Shown here in pieces: positions 34,301 to 42,793 of a DNA stretch of 64,000 bases. Below the pieces are notes generated by a model, which saw only the letters and a list, made by a program, of their open reading frames with translations, ran no database searches and was not told where the DNA came from. A program made the position numbers and the translations under genes. Within the stretch, counting starts at the first letter, position 1. Every line of letters starts with the position of its first letter. This DNA is from Choristoneura fumiferana (taxonomy: Eukaryota > Arthropoda > Insecta > Lepidoptera > Tortricidae). The stretch covers positions 25,205,233 to 25,269,232 of the forward strand of contig NC_133472.1 of NCBI RefSeq assembly GCF_025370935.1, given 5' to 3'.

Positions 34301-34580
34301 AGTCCTAATATTATTGTATTTGGCTCTCTATTGCCTAATATAAACTGGAGACTCCAGCACTGCGGTGTGGAATGTCAATTTTGGATCTATATTGGATAAC
34401 AACTTATGTCATAATGATCTTTGCCATAATAACGTTTGCCATAATGTAAATATAGTTTTTTCCTAATATTGAATATCCTAATGCTTATTTGCACTAATTT
34501 CGTAAGTACTAATTATCATAGTATGTCTAATAGTCACATGTCCTAATATTGGTTGAAATAATCATTTTTGTAATAAACTG
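34301..34580 (-). repeat. TTATGGCA / ATTAGGAC word repeat
   Basis: Degenerate recurrence of CCTAATATT, TGCCATAATG and CACTAATT words with irregular spacing. The reverse complement resembles 38590-38806 on the other side of the retrotransposon. Confidence 0.55.
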
Positions 34581-34615
34581 GTTTGGAAACTTCACACACC
34601 GTTGAATCATCCACT

Positions 34616-34790
34616 TCCCTAATATATATAATGCGAAAGTTTGTAAGGCTGTTTGTTTGTTTGTTATCCCATCACTTCAAAACCGCTGAACCAATTTAGA
34701 TAAAATTCGGTACATAGATGTTTGGAGTCCCGGGAAATTGCATATAATAGTAGTTAAATATAATACACTAAAAAGGGCCACTTTTTATGA
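34616..34790 (-). mobile_element. Lep1/Helitron-like end, cut by the RTE element
   Basis: Minus-strand it ends ACAAACTTTCGCATTATATATAT and contains TTCAGCGGTTTTGAAGTGATGG. The CTAG start is missing because the retrotransposon 5' region begins there. Confidence 0.6.
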
Positions 34791-35266
34791 TAATTAAAAA
34801 AACTACCCCTAATATTAGCCTTTGGGCGTGGGGCATACGTCCATTAACCCGGCCCTGGGAGAGTAGAGTCACTTCTCTACTCTTCACTTGGGCAACTCCT
34901 GTCTGGCGCGTCCATGTCGCGGGGTGGGCATCTTACACTCCAGTAGGCCGTAGTGTGAAGATGGCGAAGTTCAGCAGGGACCCAGTTTGCGGGGTATAAC
35001 GCAGAGCCCGTGCTCAGGGTTACGAGTGAAGACCTCAACGGTGGCGAAAGGCGGAGACAGCAGCTGTCGTACGGCTCAACCAGCGGAGGAGGCGAGCCAC
35101 AGGGGCGTAATACCTGGATCCTGATGGAGGGCAGCGGTAGCCATCAGTACCGAAATGAAGCGCAGGAGCCATATGCTCTGAACCGGTTCATTCTTGGATT
35201 ACTTCAGCCACTGAGGTTATAGTACCGCGATGTAGAAAGTAACGGAACCTACTACATTATTCATCC

Positions 35267-38200
35267 ATGAGAGTTGCAATGATGATAAGTATGCATAAAG
35301 ATAATGTAAGACCGCCTAGCGACCCGCGTAGCGACCGGCGCCCTGGGCTTTCCGGGGCTGAGGGTGTGAAATGGGTTACCGGCCATCAGGATGCGAGTAA
35401 CCAGGCATCTTATGGAAAAAATGCTACTGGAAATAGAAACGTCAACCTTAGAAGAGAGCATCGCATCGGTACGTGGAATGTGCGAGGACTGCTTGGCGTT
35501 GGAAAGCTTCATATTTTAGAAAGAGAACTTGAGCGATGCAAGCTCACCATTACCGGAATCAGTGAGACACATTGGAAGGATAGCGGCCACTTTGACTCAG
35601 GGAAGCACACTTTCTATTTCTCCGGCAATGATAAGAGTAGCTTTTCGGGAGTGGCTATTGCGATCCCTAAATCATGGAAAAACTCGGTGCTTGGTTACCA
35701 TCCGATTAATGACAGAATCATCTCCATTAAACTTAGCGCATCACCGACCCCACTCAATGTTATTCAAATCTATGCTCCTACAAGTTCCGCCAAGGATGAG
35801 GAAATAGAAGACTTCTATTGTCAACTAGAGTCTTCAGTAGCTAATATACCTAAAAGAGAGTTAGTACTCATTATTGGCGACTTTAACGCAAAGGTAGGAA
35901 ACACCACTATGGATACAGGCATTCGTGATATTGTTGGAAACTATGGCCATGGGGTTCGTAATCCCAGAGGCGAGCGCCTTATAGAGTTCGCTGCGGACAA
36001 CAACATGGCTATAATGAATACGATGTTCAAACACCATCCTAGACGCCAATATACCTGGACCTCCCCTGACGGCAACTATCGCAATCAAATAGATTATATA
36101 TTAGTAAGATCTAGATGGAGAAGCTCAATAACCAACACACATACTATGCCCGGTGCTGATTGTCATTCCGATCATCAACTGCTTATTGGAAATCTGCGAC
36201 TGAAACTGCAAAGACCAAGACAAGTTAAAACATCTAGAAGAATGGAAGTGAAAGACCCAAAATCTTTAGCCACCTCGATTGAGGGCAGACATGTTGCATG
36301 GCGAGCGGATTATGGGAGCGACAGCTCAAACTCCATGTGGATTGCAGCAAAGAAGTATATTGAAGATGCAGTTGTGGAATCACAGCCAAAAAGCAGTGTA
36401 GCAAAGAGACAGCATTGGATGACTGAAGACACCTGGCACTTGGTGGAAGATCGCAGGAAACTCAAAGCCAGTGGCGCTAGCATTACTGAGCTAAATGCCA
36501 GGTCAGCTATCATACAAACTGCTTGCCGACGTGACCGCAATAACCACCTGGGGAAGATATGTGATGAATTGGAACAGCATTCTGATAATTATCAAACTAA
36601 GGACCTCCATGATAAGGTGCGATACATTACACGCCAATTTAAACCCAAGACGTGGGCTATTGAGGACTCCGTTGGAACTACGGTTACGGAGATCAAGGAC
36701 ATTGTAAATGTATGGAAAGAATACTGCAAATCACTATTCTTCAGCAACGGTGTCCCAAGCTTCACGTGTTCTCCTCGCCAAATACTTGACCGTGAGCCCA
36801 ACATCATGCGGGATGAGGTGCGAGCGGCAATTAAGCATCTCAAATGCAATAAAGCCATGGGATGTGATGAAATCCCAATCGAAGTCTTCAAGGCGATGGG
36901 AGAATCTGGAGTTGATGTCTTGTTTACCATCTGCAATAAAATATGGGAGACTGGCATATGGCCTGACGACTGGTCGCAATCCATTTTTATTCCGCTACAT
37001 AAAAAGGGGTCTACCAAGAAGTGCAACAATTACAGACTCATATCCTTGATATCGCATGCAAGTAAGGTGATGCTCCACATAATCAATACAAGACTGTCGG
37101 CCTACCTCTCAAGACAGATTGCGCCTGAGCAAGCCGGTTTCGTGAAGGGAAGAGGCACTCGCGAACAAATTCTTATATTGCGTCAGATTATTGAGAAGGC
37201 CAGAGAGTTTAACTCAACCCTTTACATTTGCTTTGTAGACTTTCGCAAAGCATTTGACACGGTCATATGGGCACAACTCTGGAGGATTCTGGCGGAAATG
37301 GGCGTACCGCCACATCTAATAGTCCTTTTGAGGAGGCTGTATGAAAGCGGCACGGCCGCGGTACGAGTGGATGGTACCCTTTCTGAAAATTTTAAGACTG
37401 AGGCCGGTGTGCGACAAGGATGCATTTTGTCGCCCTTACTTTTCAACACCTACACGGAGTACATCATGCGCATTGTCTTGGAAGAATGGGATAGAGGTAT
37501 ATCGGTTGGGGGACGTGTGATAAATAACTTAAGATATGCTGATGATACAACCCTTCTCGCACAGACTAAAGAAGACATGGAGAACCTTCTGACTCGTCTC
37601 GAGACTACAAGCCTCAAATTTGGACTATCTATCAATCGCGAAAAAACGAAGATGATGATAGTAGACCGAGCTGAACAAATTAGAACTAACGTACAAAGCA
37701 TAGCTAACTGCGAAGTTGTACAGAGCTATATATACCTCGGCTCTACTATCTCCAGCACTGGAGGATGTAGCGACGAGATCAGACGGCGGTGCGCCATTAC
37801 CAGGTCAGCAGTAGAACGCCTGAGAAAGATTTGGAGGGACAGAAGAGTTACCAAGAAGACGAAGGTCAGATTGATGAAATGTCTGGTTTTTCCGATCTTT
37901 CTCTATGGAGCCGAAACTTGGTCTCTGAGACTGCAGGATCGCCGTAAAATTGACGCATTGGAGATGTGGTGCTGGAGGCGTCTCTTAAAGATCCCGTGGA
38001 CGGCATTTCGCACCAATCTTTCTATCCTCAAAGAGCTTCATATTAAAGACCGGCTTTCGTCGACTGTGCAATTACGAATACTGAAGTTCTTTGGTCACAT
38101 CTCCAGAAATGAGAATTCAATGGAGAGATTGGTGGTTCAGGGGCAGGTGGAAGGCAGGAGGGCACGCGGCCGATCACCAACTCGCTGGACTGACCTGATT

Positions 38201-38356
38201 AAAAAAGCTACTGAGTCCACCATGGTCCAGTGTACTCGCAACGCCTCTAACCGGCAGAAATGGAAGCACATCGCTAAGAGGGCTGTCCTCGAAAGGGTCT
38301 GCGACCCACCGAACATCTTTTCATGTACCTCGTCTGCGCAACCACGACCACTCTGA
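35267..38356 (+). CDS. RTE-type endonuclease/reverse transcriptase, intact
   Basis: A 1029-residue ORF without stops. The N-terminal apurinic-like (exonuclease-endonuclease-phosphatase) domain spans about residues 65-310: TWNVRG (N71), GISETHW (E100), GDFNAKVG (D205, N207) and the closing SDH near 303. The RT domain spans about 520-800: AGFVKGRGTREQ, CFVDFRKAFD (catalytic D658), RQGCILSPLLF and YADD (757-760). A C-terminal region (about 840-1029) carries FLYGAETWSLR and ALEMWCWRRLLK, found in RTE/Proto2-group ORFs. The protein nicks target DNA and copies element RNA into it. All catalytic residues I can check are present, so the copy could be active. The antisense ORFs are shadows. RTE versus Proto2 is not settled. 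Confidence 0.93.
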   Translation: MRVAMMISMHKDNVRPPSDPRSDRRPGLSGAEGVKWVTGHQDASNQASYGKNATGNRNVNLRREHRIGTWNVRGLLGVGKLHILERELERCKLTITGISETHWKDSGHFDSGKHTFYFSGNDKSSFSGVAIAIPKSWKNSVLGYHPINDRIISIKLSASPTPLNVIQIYAPTSSAKDEEIEDFYCQLESSVANIPKRELVLIIGDFNAKVGNTTMDTGIRDIVGNYGHGVRNPRGERLIEFAADNNMAIMNTMFKHHPRRQYTWTSPDGNYRNQIDYILVRSRWRSSITNTHTMPGADCHSDHQLLIGNLRLKLQRPRQVKTSRRMEVKDPKSLATSIEGRHVAWRADYGSDSSNSMWIAAKKYIEDAVVESQPKSSVAKRQHWMTEDTWHLVEDRRKLKASGASITELNARSAIIQTACRRDRNNHLGKICDELEQHSDNYQTKDLHDKVRYITRQFKPKTWAIEDSVGTTVTEIKDIVNVWKEYCKSLFFSNGVPSFTCSPRQILDREPNIMRDEVRAAIKHLKCNKAMGCDEIPIEVFKAMGESGVDVLFTICNKIWETGIWPDDWSQSIFIPLHKKGSTKKCNNYRLISLISHASKVMLHIINTRLSAYLSRQIAPEQAGFVKGRGTREQILILRQIIEKAREFNSTLYICFVDFRKAFDTVIWAQLWRILAEMGVPPHLIVLLRRLYESGTAAVRVDGTLSENFKTEAGVRQGCILSPLLFNTYTEYIMRIVLEEWDRGISVGGRVINNLRYADDTTLLAQTKEDMENLLTRLETTSLKFGLSINREKTKMMIVDRAEQIRTNVQSIANCEVVQSYIYLGSTISSTGGCSDEIRRRCAITRSAVERLRKIWRDRRVTKKTKVRLMKCLVFPIFLYGAETWSLRLQDRRKIDALEMWCWRRLLKIPWTAFRTNLSILKELHIKDRLSSTVQLRILKFFGHISRNENSMERLVVQGQVEGRRARGRSPTRWTDLIKKATESTMVQCTRNASNRQKWKHIAKRAVLERVCDPPNIFSCTSSAQPRPL

Positions 38357-38386
38357 CAAGAGTGTCCGACTAGAAGAGAAAAAAAA

Positions 38387-38590
38387 ACTTTTCTGACTGC
38401 TGTTCGTTTTTGTAGGGGTCGCAGTTCTAACCTAAGTTAACTTTTCTGGCTGCGGTTCATTCTGTAGGAGTCGCAGTTCTAACCTAACCTAACTTACTTT
38501 TCTGGTACCGGTTCGTCACTGTTGGGAACTCGGTTCTAACCTAATCTACTTTTCTGGCTCGCAAGTCGCTGTTTGCCTACAAGAGCTCTG
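38387..38590 (+). repeat. 3'UTR tandem repeats of the retrotransposon
   Basis: Four imperfect units starting ACTTTTCTGG at about 38387, 38439, 38495 and 38547 (spacing 52-56). Units one to three end GTTCTAACCTAA. Unit two has CTAACCTAACCTAAC, i.e. the complement of the insect telomere word TTAGG in tandem. Confidence 0.8.
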
Positions 38591-38806
38591 TTATGGCATT
38601 TAATATTATTACTCGTAAGTTTTTATGTCTTACTATATTAGTACAAAACATATTAGGGATGTAGAGTATTAGGACATTTAATATTATGGCTTATGATTTT
38701 TAGGGCATAAGATCATTATGGCAAAAGTATGATATAATGTCAAAAGTGTTTATGGCAAAAGTGTTATGGCATTTGAGTTTAGGACAAACGATATTATGGA
38801 TTACGA
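38590..38806 (+). repeat. TTATGGCA / ATTAGGAC word repeat
   Basis: ATTAGGACATTTAATATTATGG, ATCATTATGGCAAAAG and GTTTATGGCAAAAGTG recur irregularly. The orientation is opposite to 34301-34580, so the two blocks bracket the retrotransposon. Confidence 0.55.
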
Positions 38807-38960
38807 AGGAGACCCGTCTATTATATATCCAGTCGAGTAAGCTACCCGTCAGTCTGTCAGTCATACAGTAGGTAACTTACTTTTATTAATAATTTATAAA
38901 CCTCAACCAGTTTAGTGAAATTACAAAATCAGATAAAAGGTCAACTCGATTTAGTGATTC

Positions 38961-39230
38961 GGTACCCAAAACCCTATTACTAAGACTTCGTTGGCCGTCC
39001 GTCCGTCCGTCCGGCTGTCACCAGGCTGTATCTCAAGAACCGTGATAGTTAGACAGTTGAAATATTCAAAGATTATGTGGCCTCTATAACAACAAATACT
39101 AAACACACAATAAAATAAATATTTAATCGTGATTTTTTTTGCCTTTTTTTGCTAATGTCTAATGAATATTGTACAGATGGTGCGGGGAACCCTTTGTGCG
39201 CGAATCAAACTCGCCGTCGGTCGGTTTCAT
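38961..39230 (-). repeat. AAAACCGGCC-type dispersed repeat, diverged
   Basis: GGTACCCAAAACCCTATTAC, GTCCGTCCGTCCGTCC and, near the end, GGGAACCCTTTGTGCGCG and GTCGGTCGGTTT. This is the same order as the reverse complement of the family. Confidence 0.55.
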
Positions 39231-39314
39231 TTCACTACATTTGTTTAGCAATTGGATAAAATCCCTGTTACGCGTCAGTGACAACGAAACGAGCTCGCAA
39301 AGTCAACTCTATGA

Positions 39315-39341
39315 TCTCTCTCTCTCTCTCTCTCTCTCTCT
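39315..39341. repeat. (TC)n microsatellite
   Basis: About 13 TC units. Confidence 0.9.
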
Positions 39342-39509
39342 ATGATAAAAGTCTCAATAAAAAAAAAACTCCAAGCGAAGGTCGAGGCCGGGCTGCCGCC
39401 TCACTCGCCGCCCTTGCCCTTCAACCTGACCACACCTGACCCAACAGAGTCGCATCCGCTCCACATACATCGATCTCGCTCGCTTCGCTCGCTCGATCCG
39501 CGGCAGTGA
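39342..39509 (+). other. GC-rich island with 55-codon ORF, possible exon
   Basis: An ORF from ATG at 39342 to TGA at 39507 includes LPPHSPPLPFNLTTPDPTES. The GC content from 39363 on contrasts with the AT-rich surroundings and resembles coding exons of this genome. There is no good acceptor (a TC run then an A run precede it) and no family is recognised. It ends in a CGCTCGCTTCGCTCGCTCG stretch common in repeats. Confidence 0.2.
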
Positions 39510-40872
39510 AGGTGTTTTTTTGGCGGAGTGTGTAGGTTTTTGATCAAATGACTGTTTTTTTCTTGACCGGTTTATTAAGAATTATCTCCTAAATGTATGG
39601 ATTATTTAAGATAAACTTAAAATTATAAATGTGTTTTATTTTGTTCCTTCGTTTGTCTTTCCTTTTACTGTTTTTGCTCACTAAATATATTTAACTTTTC
39701 AGATTCATAATGGACTTCAAATTATTTTCTGAGGCAATTACGTAATACATAACAAAGTACAAAGCTAATAGTATTAGCGATTTTGTATTGAAATTCACTA
39801 ATACTCTTAGCTTGTCCTTTACCTATTATGCAATTGGGCCATGTCATGGAGCCGAAGATTCACAGTTACTCTTGCTACATAAGTACTAAATACCTTTACA
39901 GATTGATTCAAACCACCGTTCTTATTTCAAATAATGACAATCATCGAAAACAGTACCATATTGTCAAATAATATATACGTCTCTTTCAGTTTGGGCGTGA
40001 CGTCAGATGTGTCAATTGTTCGTTGCCCATATTATGATTTGATTATTTATGACTTTCAATGTTTTTTGATTTTACAAGGTCTTGCGGATTAAATTGAGGA
40101 ATATATAGGTTGTCACAAAAATATCCGTATAACCACTAAAGACAACATGTAGGTATCAAATCGTGAATATAATTATTTTTTTTCTTAAGTAAAATAAATG
40201 ATACAACTTTTACCAAGAATAGACTTACGACTGATTATGATGAAGCATACCTAGACACTTGGTAAAAACTATAATCTATAAAATGTCTGCACTATGAAGA
40301 TATTATACACCGTGTTATTTTTGATTGTTAACTTTGAGGGGGCACTGTAGTCAAACGAAGTTAATTTCTCCAAGACACTAGTAGCCTAACTCTTACTGTG
40401 TAAAAGATAGTTAAAAATTAAGTTAATTAATTATTAGCTGTAAAACCCAGGATTTTGACGATCGAGCGACGGCATCCACACTGCGGCAGACAATAGACAT
40501 TATTTTTCAAAGACTTAATTTCTTTAGGCCCTAAAGTTTAGGGGATTGCAGTTTTTCTCACTCACTTCTCAATCTTAATTAGGTATATGATATAGGAATT
40601 ATAAATGACAAAGTAGAACAGCCATCTCAACTACTTTGTTTTTTTTTTTACTGCTGCTAAGAACTACGCTAAGTATACAAGATCTATTTTGGATGCTGCC
40701 TACTTTATGTGAGGTAGGTAAGGGTAATTGTGAGACGTTGTAAAATAGTCTCCCTATTATTAAAAATGTTATAATTATCTTTGTTTTATTCTTTCATGCT
40801 CAAAATATCGTTTACGTGATTTGCATACTTCTATTTCGTGATATATTCGCACTGACGCCACAACACATAGCG
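39510..40872. other. AT-rich stretch, no gene seen
   Basis: No ORF of note and no clear repeat. Confidence 0.4.
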
Positions 40873-40971
40873 GAGCTGTCTAAACATTTAAAAAATATCG
40901 GAACACGCATTTACGTAATGCACAATAAATATATAATCATGTTCAGATATTTTTCAGCACCTAGACAGCTT
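40873..40971. repeat. Short TIR element
   Basis: AGCTGTCTA at the left pairs with TAGACAGCT at the right. Inside, AAAATATCGGAACACG pairs imperfectly with CATGTTCAGATATTTT. MITE-like, about 98 bp. Confidence 0.6.
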
Positions 40972-41340
40972 TCACGCTTATGGTGGTGACTGTACAGTAA
41001 GTACTACATAATATATTTTTGTACCTATAGGTGAACTGAAATATTTACTTTGCTCATCCGCGACCTTTATAATAATATCTTTATATCTTTTACTATTTCT
41101 AACATCTATGGTGAACGTTTGTGTTGCTCTAAAGATGAGATCTGGTCGAATTCGAAACGCATCAGTGTAGTGTGGTGGTGGTGATAGATGTGTTTGTATG
41201 ATTTGTGCGTATTCCGACAGTGTGCAGGTGGAGGAACTGTATGAACACACATTTCATGCATAAACGTAGCTATTATAAAGTCACGGGTGAGCGAAGCAAT
41301 TGATTCAGTTCATTGATATTATGAACCTCCGCAAAGTATA

Positions 41341-41560
41341 GGATTGCCGTTGGGGCCGAAAAGTACTCGAGTGGAGACCGCGGATCGGCAAGCGCAGCGT
41401 AGGACGTCCACCAACGAGATGGACGGATGATTTGGTAAAAGCCGTGGGTCCACGGTGGGGGCCGCTGCCAACCGAAGCAACTGGAGGTTATGATTGGAGC
41501 CCTCTGTCCAACAGTGATCGTCCTACTGCTGAGATGATCATGATGATGATGATGATTGTC
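41341..41560 (+). mobile_element. RTE-type 3' fragment
   Basis: Plus-strand frames show RRPPTRWTDDLVKAVGPRW-like text, as at 15180 and 16441. A GATGATGATGATG tail ends at about 41557. The ORF is broken; no RT core. Confidence 0.65.
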
Positions 41561-41944
41561 ATAACGTCTTCTCACTAAATTGACCACTTCTCACTGTGAC
41601 CAGAGACCAATTCGAACAATGAACCACTTTCTAAATTGTCAATTTCTTATAATGACAGTGTACCAAGTTTACAATTTCTTTAGACCAATGTCATGTCATT
41701 GATCGGTTGACATTGGTTACATACTCTGAGAATATAAATCCTATTTCAGGTTCATCTCTATCTGTTCATAATTTTATTCCGCATATTGCTAAATTTTACA
41801 TTTCAGAATACTTTTGCGTTATACTGATAGGCTGCATGACCTATTGCTTCTTAGACCACCTGTGTTTTAGTTTTTTTAGACTAAATGATACTATTCCATA
41901 CATCTGGTTTTCAGTAGGAAAATCAGTACATATAGGTATTCATG

Positions 41945-42017
41945 CTCCTACTAGTAGGAGAATTAGTATAATATTGTGTTCGTGCTCCTACCAGTAGGAG
42001 ACTGTAGTAGGAGCACG
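41945..42017. repeat. Palindrome and hairpin around GCTCCTAC
   Basis: CTCCTACTAGTAGGAG (41945-41960) is a perfect 16-bp palindrome. GTGCTCCTAC at about 41982 pairs with GTAGGAGCAC at about 42008, with a further CAGTAGGAGACTG in the loop. Confidence 0.75.
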
Positions 42018-42045
42018 ACTTTGCATCTGTTTCGAGCAATCCAAG

Positions 42046-42224
42046 CTATACCAGATAGAGGGCGCTCGTGCCTAAAATACCATGCGCCACATTACAAAAT
42101 CGAAGATTACACAAGAAAGTGTTTTTTTTTTGTGGAATGTCTTATTTTGGGCATCTGGTATAGTGGGAATTTAATGAATAAGTAATGTAGTATTTTGAAA
42201 AATGTGATATTTTAGGCACGAGCG
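42046..42224. repeat. Interleaved perfect inverted repeats
   Basis: CTATACCAGAT (42046-42056) pairs with ATCTGGTATAG (42153-42163). CGCTCGTGCCTAAAATA (42063-42079) pairs with TATTTTAGGCACGAGCG (42208-42224). The order is A-B-A'-B', so the two stems cross. Confidence 0.85.
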
Positions 42225-42274
42225 AGGGAAAATCGCTGCGTGGCTATAGCTACCGTCCTGCACAAAGGGAAAAA

Positions 42275-42793
42275 TCCCTCCCGACCCGTGGTCCAACTGC
42301 TATCTGGTTGCACCACGGGAACCTAAACTTACCCAGGATGGTTCAATTCTCAGACTACTTTTTTTTCTGCAACTTATTGCTGCGACCCGTGGTACAACTG
42401 AAGGGCTATTGTCCAACGGGCATATGAACAATTGCTATGTTGAACCATTTGCACCATGGGGATGTAAAATTACCTTGGGTCATGTGTATCAGAATAGGTA
42501 CTATCATTACTGCATTTTTATAAAATTAAAAGTCTCATGAAACCCAACAACTATGTAGTTTATTCTGAATACAGTGAAACCAACAGTCCGAACCCCGATT
42601 CCACAGAGTTCAAGTGGTAGTTCAACTAGTTAAACTAATTGGACCCACCCAGTAGGACCATGGATAAACATACTTTCCAGAATTGGACTACTGATTTTGC
42701 TTCTCCGTGGTGCAACCGGTTGACGATGAGTAAACTTGCTTCCCCGTGGTGCAACCAGTTGGACATAGTAGTTGGACCACGGGTCGGGAGGAA
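42275..42793. repeat. Inverted repeat built on CCGTGGTGCAACC words
   Basis: 42275-42321 (CTCCCGACCCGTGGTCCAAC, GGTTGCACCACGGG) pairs with 42741-42793 in reverse complement. Single extra copies of the word lie at about 42390-42410 and 42707-42725. The short opposite-strand ORFs here come from the symmetry. Confidence 0.75.

Larger units (their letters stand above)
27968..36836. repeat. Left arm of an 8.87-kb inverted repeat
   Basis: This arm is collinear, base for base apart from small indels and few substitutions, with the reverse complement of 55136-64000. Paired coordinates sum to 91968-91974 throughout. Landmarks checked: the (AC)n run, the GAT array, the 118-bp minisatellite, the nested insertions at 28160 and 29297, and the first half of the retrotransposon ORF. 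The right arm stops at the N gap and at the window edge, so true limits are unknown. Confidence 0.95.
34791..38590 (+). mobile_element. RTE-type non-LTR retrotransposon, near full length
   Basis: About 475 bases of GC-richer 5'UTR precede an intact ORF (35267-38356). About 230 bases of 3'UTR with four tandem units follow. No LTRs flank it. The 5' border is placed where the AT-rich Lep1-like host sequence ends; no TSD is resolved, so both borders are approximate. The first half is duplicated in the right arm. Confidence 0.8.

Noticed and set aside
36592..37029. 145-codon minus-strand ORF
   Set aside because: It is antisense to the intact RT domain and has no independent motif.
38480..38500. 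Interstitial telomere
   Set aside because: Only two to three CCTAA words occur, and they sit in the retrotransposon's repeated 3'UTR.
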